A stretch of DNA of 64,000 nucleotides, from NCBI RefSeq assembly GCF_021183825.1, contig NZ_CP089211.1, forward strand, positions 1,550,001-1,614,000, written 5' to 3'. The DNA comes from Sinomicrobium kalidii. Its GTDB lineage: Bacteria > Bacteroidota > Bacteroidia > Flavobacteriales > Flavobacteriaceae. The position numbers and the translations under genes are program-made. This document shows positions 27,645 through 38,079 of this stretch, in pieces. Every line of letters starts with the position of its first letter. The stretch's first letter is position 1. A model generated the notes under the pieces. It had not been told where the DNA came from. It did no database searches and saw only the letters and a program-made list of their open reading frames with translations.

Positions 27645-30188
27645 CTAAACCTCCCCTCCCATAAACGGGTCGGTCCTGGAGTGTTTTCCGGTTTCAACTC
27701 TTCCGGCATATCGCCTTGCGAATATCGGCACGCCTTCTATTTTCACCGAAAAATCATACCATCCGTAGCTTTTACCTGTGGGAACTACGATCGTTTCCCG
27801 GCTATCGGCTTTAATTCGCCCTGCGTATTCGGGATTTTTATAAGCACGGTCCGTGACCGCTACCCGAATGTCCCTGTCAGAACGGTTAACAATCCTTAGC
27901 GCCACATTACCGGACAGTTTTTTTATAAACCTTCCCTTTTCTTCATAACCACAGGTTATTTCCACCTCCGGATCATCGGCATTTCCCGAGAATTCCCGGT
28001 AAAAACCGTTGGGGCCATACACCCTCAGGTGATAGTTTTCCGCCTCAAAATGATCCAGGGGCCATTCATCCTTTAAAATATCTCCTGCACTTACAGCATA
28101 CGGCCATGCCCCGACCGCTTCAAAAACCCGGTTCCCGTCCCTGCCTTTCTGCAGATATTTTCCGGGGGCATAAACATTGAACGGCGCACCTGCGGCCTCA
28201 TTCCCGAAAACATGATCTGCCGCATTAAAGGAAATACAGAATGTTTTTTTATCCTTGCTGAGCATGCCCTCCACATAAAGTTCATAGGGCAATGCACAGG
28301 AATCCTTGACCCCGGGCTCCTGCCCGGGCAGGAAAGGAACATTGCGGTCCTTTTTCGCCTGTCTGATTTCTGCATCAGACAACACGGTAAAATTGGAAGG
28401 CACATCTTTAAAGCCTGCATTATATACTTCCTGCATTAGTTTGTTTCTGTCCACAAACTCCGGGTAATTGAAGGCCAAAGCCTCATATGGCCTGAATGCC
28501 GAACTCAGGTCACTGCAAACTGTTCTTCGCCAGTTGCTGATATTGGTTTCTTTTATTTCCTTACCGGACTTCCTGCTAAGCCATTTTTCCATGAACATCA
28601 GTGTAGAGGTAATATCGCATACTTCCGAATTTACCCATCCGCCTCTCGTCCAGGGGGACGCTACGATCATGGGAACACGGTATCCCAGTCCCACCGGGCT
28701 CTCCCTCGCCTCTTCCCGTTTCCGGCCTTTTTTCAGTTCCTCCTCCAGCATAACATACTCCTGTACCGGGTTGAGTTCTTCGGAAAAGGCTTGTTTGTGT
28801 TCAGGGTTCGGGGCTACAAACGGAGGAACATGGTCAAAATAGCCGTCGTTTTCATCGTAGGTGAGGATAAATACCGTTTTTTTCCAGACCTCGGGATTCT
28901 TGGTAAGGATGTCCAGCACCTCAGACACATACCATGCACCGTACCAGGGGGCACTGGGATGGTCAGAGAATTTTTGCGGGGCCACCAGCCACGATACGGA
29001 CGGGAGCTTCCCGTTATTCACGTCTTCCCTGAACTGATGGAGTATATCGCCTTTTGGCACTTTTATGCTTCGTTCTTCACCCTTATCAGAATAGGTTATG
29101 GTTTCCGTCTCGTGATAATACGGGTCATTTATATTGGTCGTAAAGGCCTTTTTGTGCAGGTTTTTGTGAAATTCCGAAAGTTTTTCAAAATTATCCGGAT
29201 GCCATACCCTGAGTTCCTCCTTTATCTTTATAAGTTGGTTCTTTTTCTGTTCCAGTTTGTTCCGCAGCTTCTGGACCCGGGCTTTCGGTAATTTACCGAC
29301 CTTTTTTTCAAGCTCGGATATTTCCGCGGGCAACTCCGAAAGCCTTTTCTTAAGGAAATTCCGGTGTCCTTCGCTAAAGCGTACATTAAATCGGGAAAAC
29401 CATTCCAGGTTATTGTCCGTAAAATTGGCGAGTAACGATTCGTCTTCCCCTTCCAGTTCGGTTTGCAGGCTGATCTCATTTTGATAAACCCTCCAGGAAA
29501 TACCGTTTTCTTCCAGTCGTTCCGGGAAGGTTTTCCATTGGGCTTCGCGGTTGTAGTATACTTCGGAATTCCTCACATTGGCCTCAGCAGTAGGTGAGGC
29601 TTTATGCGTTCCGCTCCAGAAAAACAGCCTGTTGGTTGTGGTTCCCGTTAAAGACGAGCAGAAATGCTGATCGAATACGGTAAACGCATCGGCAAAGGCA
29701 TAGTAAAAGGGGAGGTCTTCCCGGTTGTAGTACCCCAGGGTAAACGGGATATCTTTATATGCTTTCCGCCAGGTCTGCTTTGCTTCGAGCCATTTGTCGT
29801 ATTTCCCGTTATTGCGGGCATCGACCTGGTTTTCCCATGAATGGGGCAGGTCGCCCATCCAGGTGGCTTTCGTATCTTTCATGTTCAGGCGAAAAGGCGC
29901 ATAGGTCTGTCCTTTTTTATTGCTTTGCAGCCATACCGGGTTTTTATCCGGAAGGGTTATGGCCCGGGGGTCATTATACCCCCTCACCCCTTTCAGTGTA
30001 CCAAAACAGTGATCGAAAGAACGGTTTTCCTGCATCAGCAAAACCACGTGTTCGGCATCGTAGAACGTACTGCCTTCTTCCGGATTAATGGCCAGTGCCT
30101 TCTGTATCGACGGGGGAAATACCATTGACATCCCCATACCTCCGGAAAGCATGGCTGCTTTTTTTAGAAATTCTCTTCTGGTGTCCAT
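27645..30188 (-). CDS. Phosphocholine-specific phospholipase C, Tat-exported
   Basis: This exported phosphodiesterase cleaves the phosphocholine head group from phosphatidylcholine or sphingomyelin (PlcH/PlcN/AcpA superfamily). The chosen start MDTRREFLKK gives a twin-arginine signal; an upstream in-frame start would only bury it. The ENRSFDH motif (54-60) holds metal and catalytic residues, and YDENDGYFDH is another active-site region. Residues about 279-327 form a charged helical insertion, probably a coiled coil. The last 200 residues resemble two DUF756 domains. It is 847 residues. It lies downstream of a SusC/SusD pair on the same strand, 91 bases after SusD, suggesting a phospholipid-related uptake locus. 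Confidence 0.92.
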   Translation of the reverse strand: MDTRREFLKKAAMLSGGMGMSMVFPPSIQKALAINPEEGSTFYDAEHVVLLMQENRSFDHCFGTLKGVRGYNDPRAITLPDKNPVWLQSNKKGQTYAPFRLNMKDTKATWMGDLPHSWENQVDARNNGKYDKWLEAKQTWRKAYKDIPFTLGYYNREDLPFYYAFADAFTVFDQHFCSSLTGTTTNRLFFWSGTHKASPTAEANVRNSEVYYNREAQWKTFPERLEENGISWRVYQNEISLQTELEGEDESLLANFTDNNLEWFSRFNVRFSEGHRNFLKKRLSELPAEISELEKKVGKLPKARVQKLRNKLEQKKNQLIKIKEELRVWHPDNFEKLSEFHKNLHKKAFTTNINDPYYHETETITYSDKGEERSIKVPKGDILHQFREDVNNGKLPSVSWLVAPQKFSDHPSAPWYGAWYVSEVLDILTKNPEVWKKTVFILTYDENDGYFDHVPPFVAPNPEHKQAFSEELNPVQEYVMLEEELKKGRKREEARESPVGLGYRVPMIVASPWTRGGWVNSEVCDITSTLMFMEKWLSRKSGKEIKETNISNWRRTVCSDLSSAFRPYEALAFNYPEFVDRNKLMQEVYNAGFKDVPSNFTVLSDAEIRQAKKDRNVPFLPGQEPGVKDSCALPYELYVEGMLSKDKKTFCISFNAADHVFGNEAAGAPFNVYAPGKYLQKGRDGNRVFEAVGAWPYAVSAGDILKDEWPLDHFEAENYHLRVYGPNGFYREFSGNADDPEVEITCGYEEKGRFIKKLSGNVALRIVNRSDRDIRVAVTDRAYKNPEYAGRIKADSRETIVVPTGKSYGWYDFSVKIEGVPIFARRYAGRVETGKHSRTDPFMGGEV

Positions 30189-30226
30189 TTTATACAGTCT
30201 TGTAATTTCAAGGTTCCACAATTTAA

Positions 30227-30250
30227 GGGGGAGCCCCTAAAAGCTCCCCC
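30227..30250 (-). terminator. Hairpin between SusD and phospholipase C
   Basis: The arms GGGGGAGC and GCTCCCCC enclose an eight-base loop. The T-tract on the minus strand is poor (TTAAATT). It may be a weak terminator, an attenuator, or a stabilising hairpin between the susD and phospholipase parts of one transcript. Confidence 0.5.
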
Positions 30251-30278
30251 GTCCAAAACTACATAACTCAAAACTTTT

Positions 30279-31853
30279 TCACTCCTGTAAGATCCACATC
30301 GCTTCATTGACATTATCATTGCCATCATACTGGCGGCTTATGGCTTCGTTTACATTTTCGCTGTTGTAATTCAGCTCTTCCTGCGGATACATCCAGCGTA
30401 CAGGTAATTTATCCGCGGGAATGTTTTCATTTGATTCCGGGTTGACAGGGAATTCCGGATACCCTGTTCTCCTGTTCTCAAAAAATGCTTCCAGCGGTGC
30501 CTGCAGAAAGGTACAAAGATATTTCTGGGTAACGATCTGTTTTAACTTTTCTCCGGTAGCAGAGCCCAGTTGTACACCGGGGGTGCTTACATAGTAATTT
30601 TCTATGTAATCCTCATCCATAATCCGGTTGTGGTGAAAAGGGGGCTCATCAGAATTCGGATTTCCCGGGGTATTGTCAGCCACAAAATACATGGCCGCTT
30701 TAATGCCGTCCCTGTAATAAGTTTCAGCGTCTCCCGAAATCCAACCGCGAACAGCCGCTTCGGCAAGCATGAATTGCACCTGTGCATAGCACAGCATAAA
30801 CACAGGCTCTCCTTCCGGGATATATTTGTATCTTTTATTGATATCAGAATAGTTTTTGGAAGCGTGTATATCCTGCATTCGGGCATATACCAGTGACGGA
30901 TCTGTCCCCTTATAAGCGTCAAAATCGGATATTTCCGCGCCAGCTTCCACGAGTACCGGAGAAGGTTCTGCATAATAGAACAGGCGATAGTCTTCCAATG
31001 CCTTCAGGTTGTCAATCAATACATCAGAGACCATAGGATAAATCATAAACTGGTTGCCGAGTTCGTTAAAAGGGTACCTCTGGTTTTGTGCTGCTGAAAA
31101 AACCAACGCAAAGTTATCTTCATTGCTTTCAAACACCGGTCGGTTATTTACAATATCACTGAAGCGCTCTATCACTTTGAGGTCGGTATCTCCTGTTTTT
31201 TTATAGAGGTTGAGCAATACTTTCAATGCAAACGAATTGACCATCTTACGCCATTTTTCCGGGTCCCCGTTATAGATCATATCCCCTTCAAAGGCACTTC
31301 CGTCCGCAAAAAGCCTGTCCGCTTCATCCAGTTCGTTCAGGATACCGAGAAATACTTCCTTTTGTGTATCGTACTTCGGTCTTAAATTGGTTTCGCTTTC
31401 TCCCTTAAGGGCATCGCTATACGGAATATCTCCCACTTTCATGGTCAGGTCAAAAAAAGTATATGCACGTATAAAATGGCCAAGCCCCTTATACGAGTTC
31501 TTAATTGCCTGGTCCAGACCTTCTGTAGACTCCGCATACCCGATCATTTTTTCCGCATTGATCAACCGCGTCATCTTGTCGAAATCAATACGTCCGAAAT
31601 CGTTGTACTGTTCTCCCTGTGCAAATTCGCTCCACAGCACATATTTGCTTATCAGGTGCGGGCTCATAAACGATTTCTGGGAACTGTAATCATCCCGGGT
31701 AATATTAAGTATAAGTCCCGAGGCAAGTGTTTCCGGGCTTCCGGAAGTAATACCGTCCGGATTGGTATTCAATTCGTCAAAGTCATCAGTACACGCTGTA
31801 AAGGTTATTGCAAATACAAAACACAGCAAACGTTTTATAGTTTTTCTTTCCAT
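30279..31853 (-). CDS. SusD/RagB family lipoprotein (phospholipase C locus)
   Basis: This is the SusD-like surface lipoprotein paired with the adjacent SusC. Cys21 lies in the lipobox (FTAC) and is followed by TDDFDELNTNPDG, a common SusD-like_2 opening. The C-terminal FLQAPLEAFFENRRTGYPEF is the conserved tail of that branch. It is 524 residues. It starts five bases after the SusC stop and precedes the phospholipase C gene. The ligand is unknown: a sugar is the family default, but the locus enzyme is a phospholipase. Confidence 0.92.
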   Translation of the reverse strand: MERKTIKRLLCFVFAITFTACTDDFDELNTNPDGITSGSPETLASGLILNITRDDYSSQKSFMSPHLISKYVLWSEFAQGEQYNDFGRIDFDKMTRLINAEKMIGYAESTEGLDQAIKNSYKGLGHFIRAYTFFDLTMKVGDIPYSDALKGESETNLRPKYDTQKEVFLGILNELDEADRLFADGSAFEGDMIYNGDPEKWRKMVNSFALKVLLNLYKKTGDTDLKVIERFSDIVNNRPVFESNEDNFALVFSAAQNQRYPFNELGNQFMIYPMVSDVLIDNLKALEDYRLFYYAEPSPVLVEAGAEISDFDAYKGTDPSLVYARMQDIHASKNYSDINKRYKYIPEGEPVFMLCYAQVQFMLAEAAVRGWISGDAETYYRDGIKAAMYFVADNTPGNPNSDEPPFHHNRIMDEDYIENYYVSTPGVQLGSATGEKLKQIVTQKYLCTFLQAPLEAFFENRRTGYPEFPVNPESNENIPADKLPVRWMYPQEELNYNSENVNEAISRQYDGNDNVNEAMWILQE

Positions 31854-31858
31854 GGTCG

Positions 31859-34800
31859 TTATTTTTTAGAATTATCCGGGTGTCCTATATGCAGGTTGAT
31901 GTTTAGTCCTACAAATCTCTGGGAGGGCGATGTAAGATCGCTATCCGAATTAAAGTCCGGATCAGCGAAACGGAAATCCCTGGCCCACAGGAACACGTTC
32001 TGGGCAGTCAGTGACACCCTTGCACGACTGAGCCCCCATCTTTCACTTATGGATTTCGGAAGCGTATATCCAATGGCAATTTCCCTGAGTTTAACAAAAG
32101 TGGCATCCGTAGCACCGAATGTGCCATCGCCATACCTCCTGGCATAGGTTTCGTAAGAAACTTTCGTTTCATTAGGCCGATATGTCCGGGTATCTTCAAC
32201 AATACGGCCATACTGATCGTAAGTTGCAGATCCCGAAGCTACCTGTACCCCATTACCGACATAAGAAATATTACCATTTACCACCTCGTCATAACGCCAT
32301 TGGTTATCGCTGTCCGGATGTGCCCCGGTGTCCCACATTTTATAAGCGGAATAGTTGTTGAGCAATCCTCCTACACGACCGTCAAAGCTAAGATGGAAAT
32401 CAAAGTCCTTCCAGGTAAATGAATTGGTAAAACCCCAGATAAAGTCCGGATCTGAATGCCCGAATAAAGAGGTATGGTCACTTTGCACCGGTAGTCCACC
32501 CGAATTATGAATCAAATTACCCTGCGGATCGCGCAGCCATGCCCTTCCTGTATAATTATCAACACGCCCTCCAGGTCGGGTCCACAAATTGTCCGGGGAA
32601 TACACCGGATCCAGGTCTTTGTAATACTGATGCGTCCTGGCCCAGTTTACGGCCACATCCCAGCTAAAATTGTCCTTTTTTATAATTCCCGCGTTGAGTG
32701 TTACCTCTATTCCCCGTCGCACCCTGGTTTCTTCGGTATTTACCAGAATAGAAGTGAATCCGGAAGATGCCGGTATTGTAGCATATATCTGGCGATCGTA
32801 ATCAAAGATATTGTAATATGCAACATCTACATTCAACCTGTTCTTAAAAAGGTAGGCCGCCGTGCCTATTTCCCAGGTCCTGCTTACTTCCGGCAGCACA
32901 TCTTCATCCCTACGGATAGTATTGGTATACGAAGCCGTATTATATGAATCCCAGGCTCCAATGCCAAGATCATAATTTACATTGGTGGCATACACGCCCA
33001 AATCCTTTTTAGAGACTGTCCATGACCCTCTCACTTTCCATAAATCCAGCCATAGTGGTAATTCTGCGAGTTCATTTATCAATACACTTCCTGCAACAGA
33101 CGGGTAAAAAAATGACCGGGTGGATGAGGGGAGGGAAGAACTCCAGTCGTTACGCCCGGTAACGTCGACAAAAACGGCATCTTTCCAGGCAAAAGAAGCC
33201 AGACCGAAAAGACTGTTTACCTGCTTCCTATTGCGATACGTCCATACATTCGGTCTTTCCACCGAATTGTTCAGGGAATATATATCCGGCACCACAAGTC
33301 CGTTTCTGGTGGAACTTCCCAGATATTGATCTTCCCATTTATACATGGAAGCGCCTGCGGTAAGATCTATATCAATATCTCCTATTACTTTCTTTTTCTC
33401 ATAATTAAACAACAGGTCCGTATTCAGACTGTACCCTCTGTACTCGTCCTGACCAAACATACCGTTGGCATGCCATCCCCTGGTAGAATAGATTCCCGGA
33501 GGATTCCTTTTGGTCGTTTCATTAGCGTAGAAATCATACCCTATCCTCGCCGTGATTTTTGCATTTTCAAACACTTTATAGGTAGACGTCAGGTTGATAT
33601 TGGTCATATTCCTTTCTACACCGTTCAACTTTTCATAAGCAATCAGGTACGGGTTATCATACCACGCCTTGTAGTGCCAGTTCTGTTGCTGGTTGGGCAC
33701 CACCCAGTAATCCCTGAATTTCTTCAGGTCGTATTCCGGACCCGTCCACATTAGTATCTGATAAATAAACCCCTGGTCCCCATATCCCGCTCCGGTAGTC
33801 TGGGGTGCTGTACTTCGGTTATAACCTACATTTCCCTGCAGTTCAAAATCATCTCCGAGTTTCAGTTTTCCCACAACATTCATGTTCAAACGATTCAGGC
33901 GAAGGTTGGGATACTGCCCTTTATTGTACACATGGGTAAGGGAGGTCCGTATGGAACCTATCTCACCTGAACGGGCAAAGCTGATGTTATTATTGGCAAT
34001 AAACCCTGGTTCCAGGAAATTCTTGAAATTGTCTTTCCCCCGGGAAGTCAATTCCATCTCTTCCAATTGCTTGGTCTCCGGATTCCATTGTTCCCGCATA
34101 ATCCCATGATCCAGCTTATTTCCCCATACATAATCTATGGAGTTATACTCTCCTCCTATACCTGCACTATAAGAATGCTGTACTTTGGGCAGTGCCAGGT
34201 AGCCGGCAAATATCATATTATTACTGTTTATACTAATACCGTTCCCTCCGCTCTTGGTAGTAATAATTATAGCGCCTCCGCTACCTCTGGAACCATACAG
34301 TGCAGAGGCCGTTGCTCCTTTCAAAACATCCATACTCGCAATATCATCAGGTGCAATTTCCCTTAAGCTCATATTACCATACGGTATTCCGTCCACTACA
34401 AGCAGGGGATTGGTGCTTCCTCCCCTTAAACGGATGTCGGGCGCCTCATCAAACTCCGTACTGTTCTGTATCCACAGTCCGGCCACTTTTCCTGTCAGCG
34501 AAGTGGCCACATCCACTCCTTTTACTTCCTGTACAGCATCGCCGCTTACCCGTTGTACGGAATATCCCAGTTTTTTCTCTTCCCGCTTTATCCCTAATGC
34601 CGTGACCACCACATTATCCAGTTCCTGGATATCCTCCTGCATGGCAACGTCAATTTCCGTACGGGTACCTACAACTTCTTCCAGCTTCCCGAACCCGATA
34701 TAGCTGAACACCAGCACACTTTGTTCGCCGGGGACGTCAAGTTCATAGTGCCCTTCCATATCGGTTATCGTACCCCGGGTACTTCCCTTTACAAGTACGG

Positions 34801-35257
34801 ACACCCCGGGCAACGGAAACCCATCATCGACAGAGGTTACCCTACCTGTTACCCGGATACTTTCCTGTGATGTCTCTGTACTTTTACCGGACCTCATATT
34901 AACACTGATAACATTGTCCACACGCTTAAACCGCAATCCCGTAAGGGCAGCAACTTCCCTCAACAATGTTTCCAGGGATATTTTCCGTTTTTTCAAAGAA
35001 ATTCTCTTCGCATCGTCCACCACCTTTTTATCGTAGAAAAAACTGAAGTCCGTTCGGGACTCCACGATCTTAAAAAATTGCTCCAGTGAAATGTTCTGTT
35101 CATCAATACTGAGGAACACTTCACTCAAATCAGTGTTTCCCTGTTCTTTCTCACTGTTATCGTTCACAGCATATGAACTAAAAATACCGAACAGGAGCAA
35201 CGGGATACAAATCCAGCCCCTGCACAACGAGGCAGGCCGTTTCATCTTGTTTTTCAT
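31859..35257 (-). CDS. SusC/RagA TonB-linked transporter with N-terminal STN domain
   Basis: This is an outer-membrane importer that also signals to a FecR anti-sigma factor. After the signal peptide comes an STN (secretin/TonB short N-terminal) domain at about 45-120, where NISLEQFFKIVESRTDFSF is characteristic. A carboxypeptidase-regulatory-like domain, a plug with VLKGATASALYGS and a barrel follow, 1132 residues in all. The STN domain touches the periplasmic part of FecR, encoded 16 bases upstream. The first SusC in this window lacks this domain. Together with FecR and the ECF sigma factor it should give substrate-dependent induction of the locus. Confidence 0.95.
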   Translation of the reverse strand: MKNKMKRPASLCRGWICIPLLLFGIFSSYAVNDNSEKEQGNTDLSEVFLSIDEQNISLEQFFKIVESRTDFSFFYDKKVVDDAKRISLKKRKISLETLLREVAALTGLRFKRVDNVISVNMRSGKSTETSQESIRVTGRVTSVDDGFPLPGVSVLVKGSTRGTITDMEGHYELDVPGEQSVLVFSYIGFGKLEEVVGTRTEIDVAMQEDIQELDNVVVTALGIKREEKKLGYSVQRVSGDAVQEVKGVDVATSLTGKVAGLWIQNSTEFDEAPDIRLRGGSTNPLLVVDGIPYGNMSLREIAPDDIASMDVLKGATASALYGSRGSGGAIIITTKSGGNGISINSNNMIFAGYLALPKVQHSYSAGIGGEYNSIDYVWGNKLDHGIMREQWNPETKQLEEMELTSRGKDNFKNFLEPGFIANNNISFARSGEIGSIRTSLTHVYNKGQYPNLRLNRLNMNVVGKLKLGDDFELQGNVGYNRSTAPQTTGAGYGDQGFIYQILMWTGPEYDLKKFRDYWVVPNQQQNWHYKAWYDNPYLIAYEKLNGVERNMTNINLTSTYKVFENAKITARIGYDFYANETTKRNPPGIYSTRGWHANGMFGQDEYRGYSLNTDLLFNYEKKKVIGDIDIDLTAGASMYKWEDQYLGSSTRNGLVVPDIYSLNNSVERPNVWTYRNRKQVNSLFGLASFAWKDAVFVDVTGRNDWSSSLPSSTRSFFYPSVAGSVLINELAELPLWLDLWKVRGSWTVSKKDLGVYATNVNYDLGIGAWDSYNTASYTNTIRRDEDVLPEVSRTWEIGTAAYLFKNRLNVDVAYYNIFDYDRQIYATIPASSGFTSILVNTEETRVRRGIEVTLNAGIIKKDNFSWDVAVNWARTHQYYKDLDPVYSPDNLWTRPGGRVDNYTGRAWLRDPQGNLIHNSGGLPVQSDHTSLFGHSDPDFIWGFTNSFTWKDFDFHLSFDGRVGGLLNNYSAYKMWDTGAHPDSDNQWRYDEVVNGNISYVGNGVQVASGSATYDQYGRIVEDTRTYRPNETKVSYETYARRYGDGTFGATDATFVKLREIAIGYTLPKSISERWGLSRARVSLTAQNVFLWARDFRFADPDFNSDSDLTSPSQRFVGLNINLHIGHPDNSKK

Positions 35258-35273
35258 TTTTAAATTGGTTTAG

Positions 35274-36341
35274 TTAATTGGTTCGTATTGAATTTCCGTT
35301 TTTATTATCAGGATAGATAACCACTTCCCTGCCCTGCACCCGGTATGCCACCCCCGATGTAAATTCCAGGCTTTCCAGTACCGTTTTCAGGCTTTGATTC
35401 TTAAAGCTTCCGGTTACTTCCAAACTCCGGCCTTCGAGGTTTTTCACGGTAATGTTCACATCATACCACCTTTCTATCCTTCGTACGAATTCATCCATCC
35501 CTGCATCCCGGAACACCAGTATTCCTTCTTTCCAGCCAAGTTCTTCTTCAAAATCGAAATGGGACTTCCCGGATAGTCTGAAATTGTCGCTCACCCTCAA
35601 TTTTTCTCCCGGAGACAGGAAAAAGGACGTTGTATCATCTGATACCGTTTCCACCGATACCGAACCTCTTTCCAGGGCTATACTCATTTCTTCACCCCGG
35701 TAAGCCCTCACATTAAATGCCGTTCCGTGAACCGTAGTATTGATCTCGCCCGAGCTTACGATAAATTGTTTGACCGAATCGTGTTGCACATCAAAATAGG
35801 CCTCCCCTTCCAGATAAACCACTCTCTTACCGGAACTGAATTTCACGGGATAGCGCAATGCACTCCCCGCATTTAAAATAACCCTGCTGTTATCGGGAAG
35901 ATAAAACGACATTTTTTGTCCCTTCGGACTGAATTTCGTAACCAGGGCTGTTTCGGCCGGTTGTTTTTTCGCATCGGAAAGTTGCCCGGTTTTATACATA
36001 AATGTTGCCAGTAGAAAAAGGATCAAAACCGCTGCCGCTCCCCGGAAAATAAGCGGGTATAGCGATGTAGTGCGCAAACGCTGTTTTTTTCTGTGAAGTA
36101 CGGGTTTCTCTCCCAATACATTGCGGAGTATCTCTTCCTTACGCGCCCCGATCCTGTCCGAACTCCTGTAATCCACACCAAGTATTATGGCCCTGGCTTC
36201 GTAGAAACTGTCCCTGGCCTCCGGGTGTTGTTCCAACCACCGCTGCCAATGATAGTTTTTAGTTTCCGCCGGATTTTTGACCCAGTCCACAAAAGCCGGA
36301 TCAGACAAAAAGAAACCTATATCGTATTCTGAACTTTCCAA
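35274..36341 (-). CDS. FecR-family anti-sigma factor
   Basis: This is a membrane-bound anti-sigma factor that relays the SusC signal to the ECF sigma factor. The N-terminal cytoplasmic part has the DUF4880-like WVKNPAETKNYHWQRWLE segment. One transmembrane helix lies near 93-112 (AAAVLILFLLATF). The periplasmic FecR domain (about 130-230) includes VYLEGEAYFDVQHD, and a C-terminal DUF4974-type domain ends the protein. The length is 355 residues. It stands between sigma and susC, the usual order. Confidence 0.94.
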   Translation of the reverse strand: MESSEYDIGFFLSDPAFVDWVKNPAETKNYHWQRWLEQHPEARDSFYEARAIILGVDYRSSDRIGARKEEILRNVLGEKPVLHRKKQRLRTTSLYPLIFRGAAAVLILFLLATFMYKTGQLSDAKKQPAETALVTKFSPKGQKMSFYLPDNSRVILNAGSALRYPVKFSSGKRVVYLEGEAYFDVQHDSVKQFIVSSGEINTTVHGTAFNVRAYRGEEMSIALERGSVSVETVSDDTTSFFLSPGEKLRVSDNFRLSGKSHFDFEEELGWKEGILVFRDAGMDEFVRRIERWYDVNITVKNLEGRSLEVTGSFKNQSLKTVLESLEFTSGVAYRVQGREVVIYPDNKNGNSIRTN

Positions 36342-36408
36342 TATTCCCTGCCTTTACAAGATAGACAAGGAAAAACCGAAAATGACATCGGTTTTTTACA
36401 AAAAAATT

Positions 36409-37032
36409 TTAAAAATGTGTTCTGAGCACCTTTACAACCCTGTATATCAGATTCCTGACTGATTTCACATTCCTGTATCCCATAAGTTTCCGGATCTCCC
36501 CATAGTCCATACCCTTATAAAAGTAGTAATACACAGCCTCCCTTTGCTTTGCATCAAGTGAACGGAGCGCCCGGTCGAGCTTTTCCATCCGTTCCTTCTG
36601 TTCCTGATGAAATATGACAAGGGATTCGTGAGGGAGGGAAAACTCGAAAGATTCGTGGAAAACACCTTCTCTGCGATTGCCCTTCTTCAGGTTCAATATC
36701 CTTCTTTTGAGACACTGAAACAGAAACAACCGGATGGAATTTTTTATTCCGGGCAGTTTTTTTCGCTTCTGCCTGAGGTCTATGAATAAATCCTGGATAC
36801 AATCTTCCACCTGGGTCAGGGATACGTATTGAATCCCGAAATGGCACAGTTCTTCGAAATACGTATCATAAATAGCGATAAAAGCTCCTTCATCGCCTTC
36901 CAGGAACCTTTCCCAGGTTTGTTTCTCATCAGGGATTTCCGGTTTTTTATCCGGTAATGAACTTATCCTCCTTCCTGTGGAAATATCTTTGTTTTCCTTC
37001 TGGAGTTCCTCATGTTTCAGACGGTGTAGCAT
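36409..37032 (-). CDS. ECF RNA polymerase sigma factor (FecI-like)
   Basis: This is an extracytoplasmic-function sigma factor. Region 2 (about 45-115) includes YFEELCHFGIQYV and VEDCIQDLFIDLR. Region 4 (about 150-205) includes the helix-turn-helix MDYGEIRKLMGYRNVKSVRN. At 207 residues it is slightly long because of a 40-residue N-terminal extension, so a later start is possible. It leads the FecR-SusC-SusD-phospholipase C locus, with FecR 67 bases downstream, and should switch that locus on. Confidence 0.93.
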   Translation of the reverse strand: MLHRLKHEELQKENKDISTGRRISSLPDKKPEIPDEKQTWERFLEGDEGAFIAIYDTYFEELCHFGIQYVSLTQVEDCIQDLFIDLRQKRKKLPGIKNSIRLFLFQCLKRRILNLKKGNRREGVFHESFEFSLPHESLVIFHQEQKERMEKLDRALRSLDAKQREAVYYYFYKGMDYGEIRKLMGYRNVKSVRNLIYRVVKVLRTHF

Positions 37033-37487
37033 TTTCTGAGCGTACAGTTTCCCGGTTGGTTAAACATCTTGTGATTTAAAATATGAGTAGGCAAGGCAAA
37101 AAAACAATCGCAGAACTACAGGTAAGATTCGGTAAAGACCATAAAAATGTGTTCGAAAACATGTTTTGCAAGTATATAGATAAAAAATGAATAATCAAAC
37201 TATTAAATTTTTAAGAAATATGTAAAAGGATAATAAAAGAAGGGGCACTTTGTCACTGCAAAGATGCTGGAAACCATGCTATGAAAGATTGTGTTAGTAT
37301 CACCAAAATATTATTAGGTTACGGTACAACTGTGAAAATCCGGGTATACATTAACCGGAATCATGCTTCGGTAAAAGAAACAACTACCTGGTCTCAAGAT
37401 TGGCCATTCCAACATTTATCATAATCTTGTCCAGAAAAATCAATATTTTTGTCCCGCTCCACCAACTACCCTAAAGCACTCATAATT
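37033..37487. other. Divergent intergenic region, sigma factor versus TetR gene
   Basis: This stretch is AT-rich and holds the divergent promoters of the ECF sigma gene and the TetR gene. No reading frame, RNA gene or strong hairpin stands out. A TTG start at 37449 in frame with the TetR gene was not chosen because the family similarity begins at the ATG at 37488. Confidence 0.4.
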
Positions 37488-38045
37488 ATGGAAAAAAGAG
37501 AAAAAATACTGAATGCCGCCCTCGAACTTATCATCCGCCGGGGACTGCAACACACTCCCATGTCACAGATAGCAGACAAAGCCGGGGTGGGTATGGGAAG
37601 TGTTTACAAACGCTTTAAAAACAAGGAAGACATTGTCAACGGCATCTACGTAAAGATCAAGACGGAAGAAGCAGCCCTGATCTTTGTCAATTACGACAAA
37701 CGCAACAGTGTATACGATACCTTTTACGACGTCTACGGACGCATGATCGACTATTTTCTTCAAAACCCGTTAAAATTCAATTTTATAAGCCAGTATGCCT
37801 TCTCCCCGATCATCGAGAAAACAACCCAGAAGGAAGCCATGGCTCGGTTTTATTCTTTTGACGAAATGTATGCCAGAGGATTGGAACAAGGATTATTTAA
37901 AGACCTGGCATCATCTCACCTTACTTATTTTGTGTTCGGTTCCATTTGCTCCTGGTTGAAATGTGCGTCGGAATTACAACTTACCGTGAATCCCGAAATG
38001 AAAGCACAATTCCTGCAAATGGCCTGGGACTCCATTAAAAAGTAG
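37488..38045 (+). CDS. TetR/AcrR family transcriptional regulator
   Basis: This is a one-component repressor. The N-terminal helix-turn-helix covers about residues 1-50: KREKILNAALELIIRRGLQ, then MSQIADKAGVGMGSVYKRFKNKEDIV. The ligand-binding C-terminal half is not diagnostic. It is 185 residues from the ATG chosen. An SDR gene follows 96 bases later on the same strand and is the likely target; a dyad in the gap may be the operator. Confidence 0.92.
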   Translation: MEKREKILNAALELIIRRGLQHTPMSQIADKAGVGMGSVYKRFKNKEDIVNGIYVKIKTEEAALIFVNYDKRNSVYDTFYDVYGRMIDYFLQNPLKFNFISQYAFSPIIEKTTQKEAMARFYSFDEMYARGLEQGLFKDLASSHLTYFVFGSICSWLKCASELQLTVNPEMKAQFLQMAWDSIKK

Positions 38046-38079
38046 GGGAAACCCGCATTAACTTTTTTTTAACAAATAA

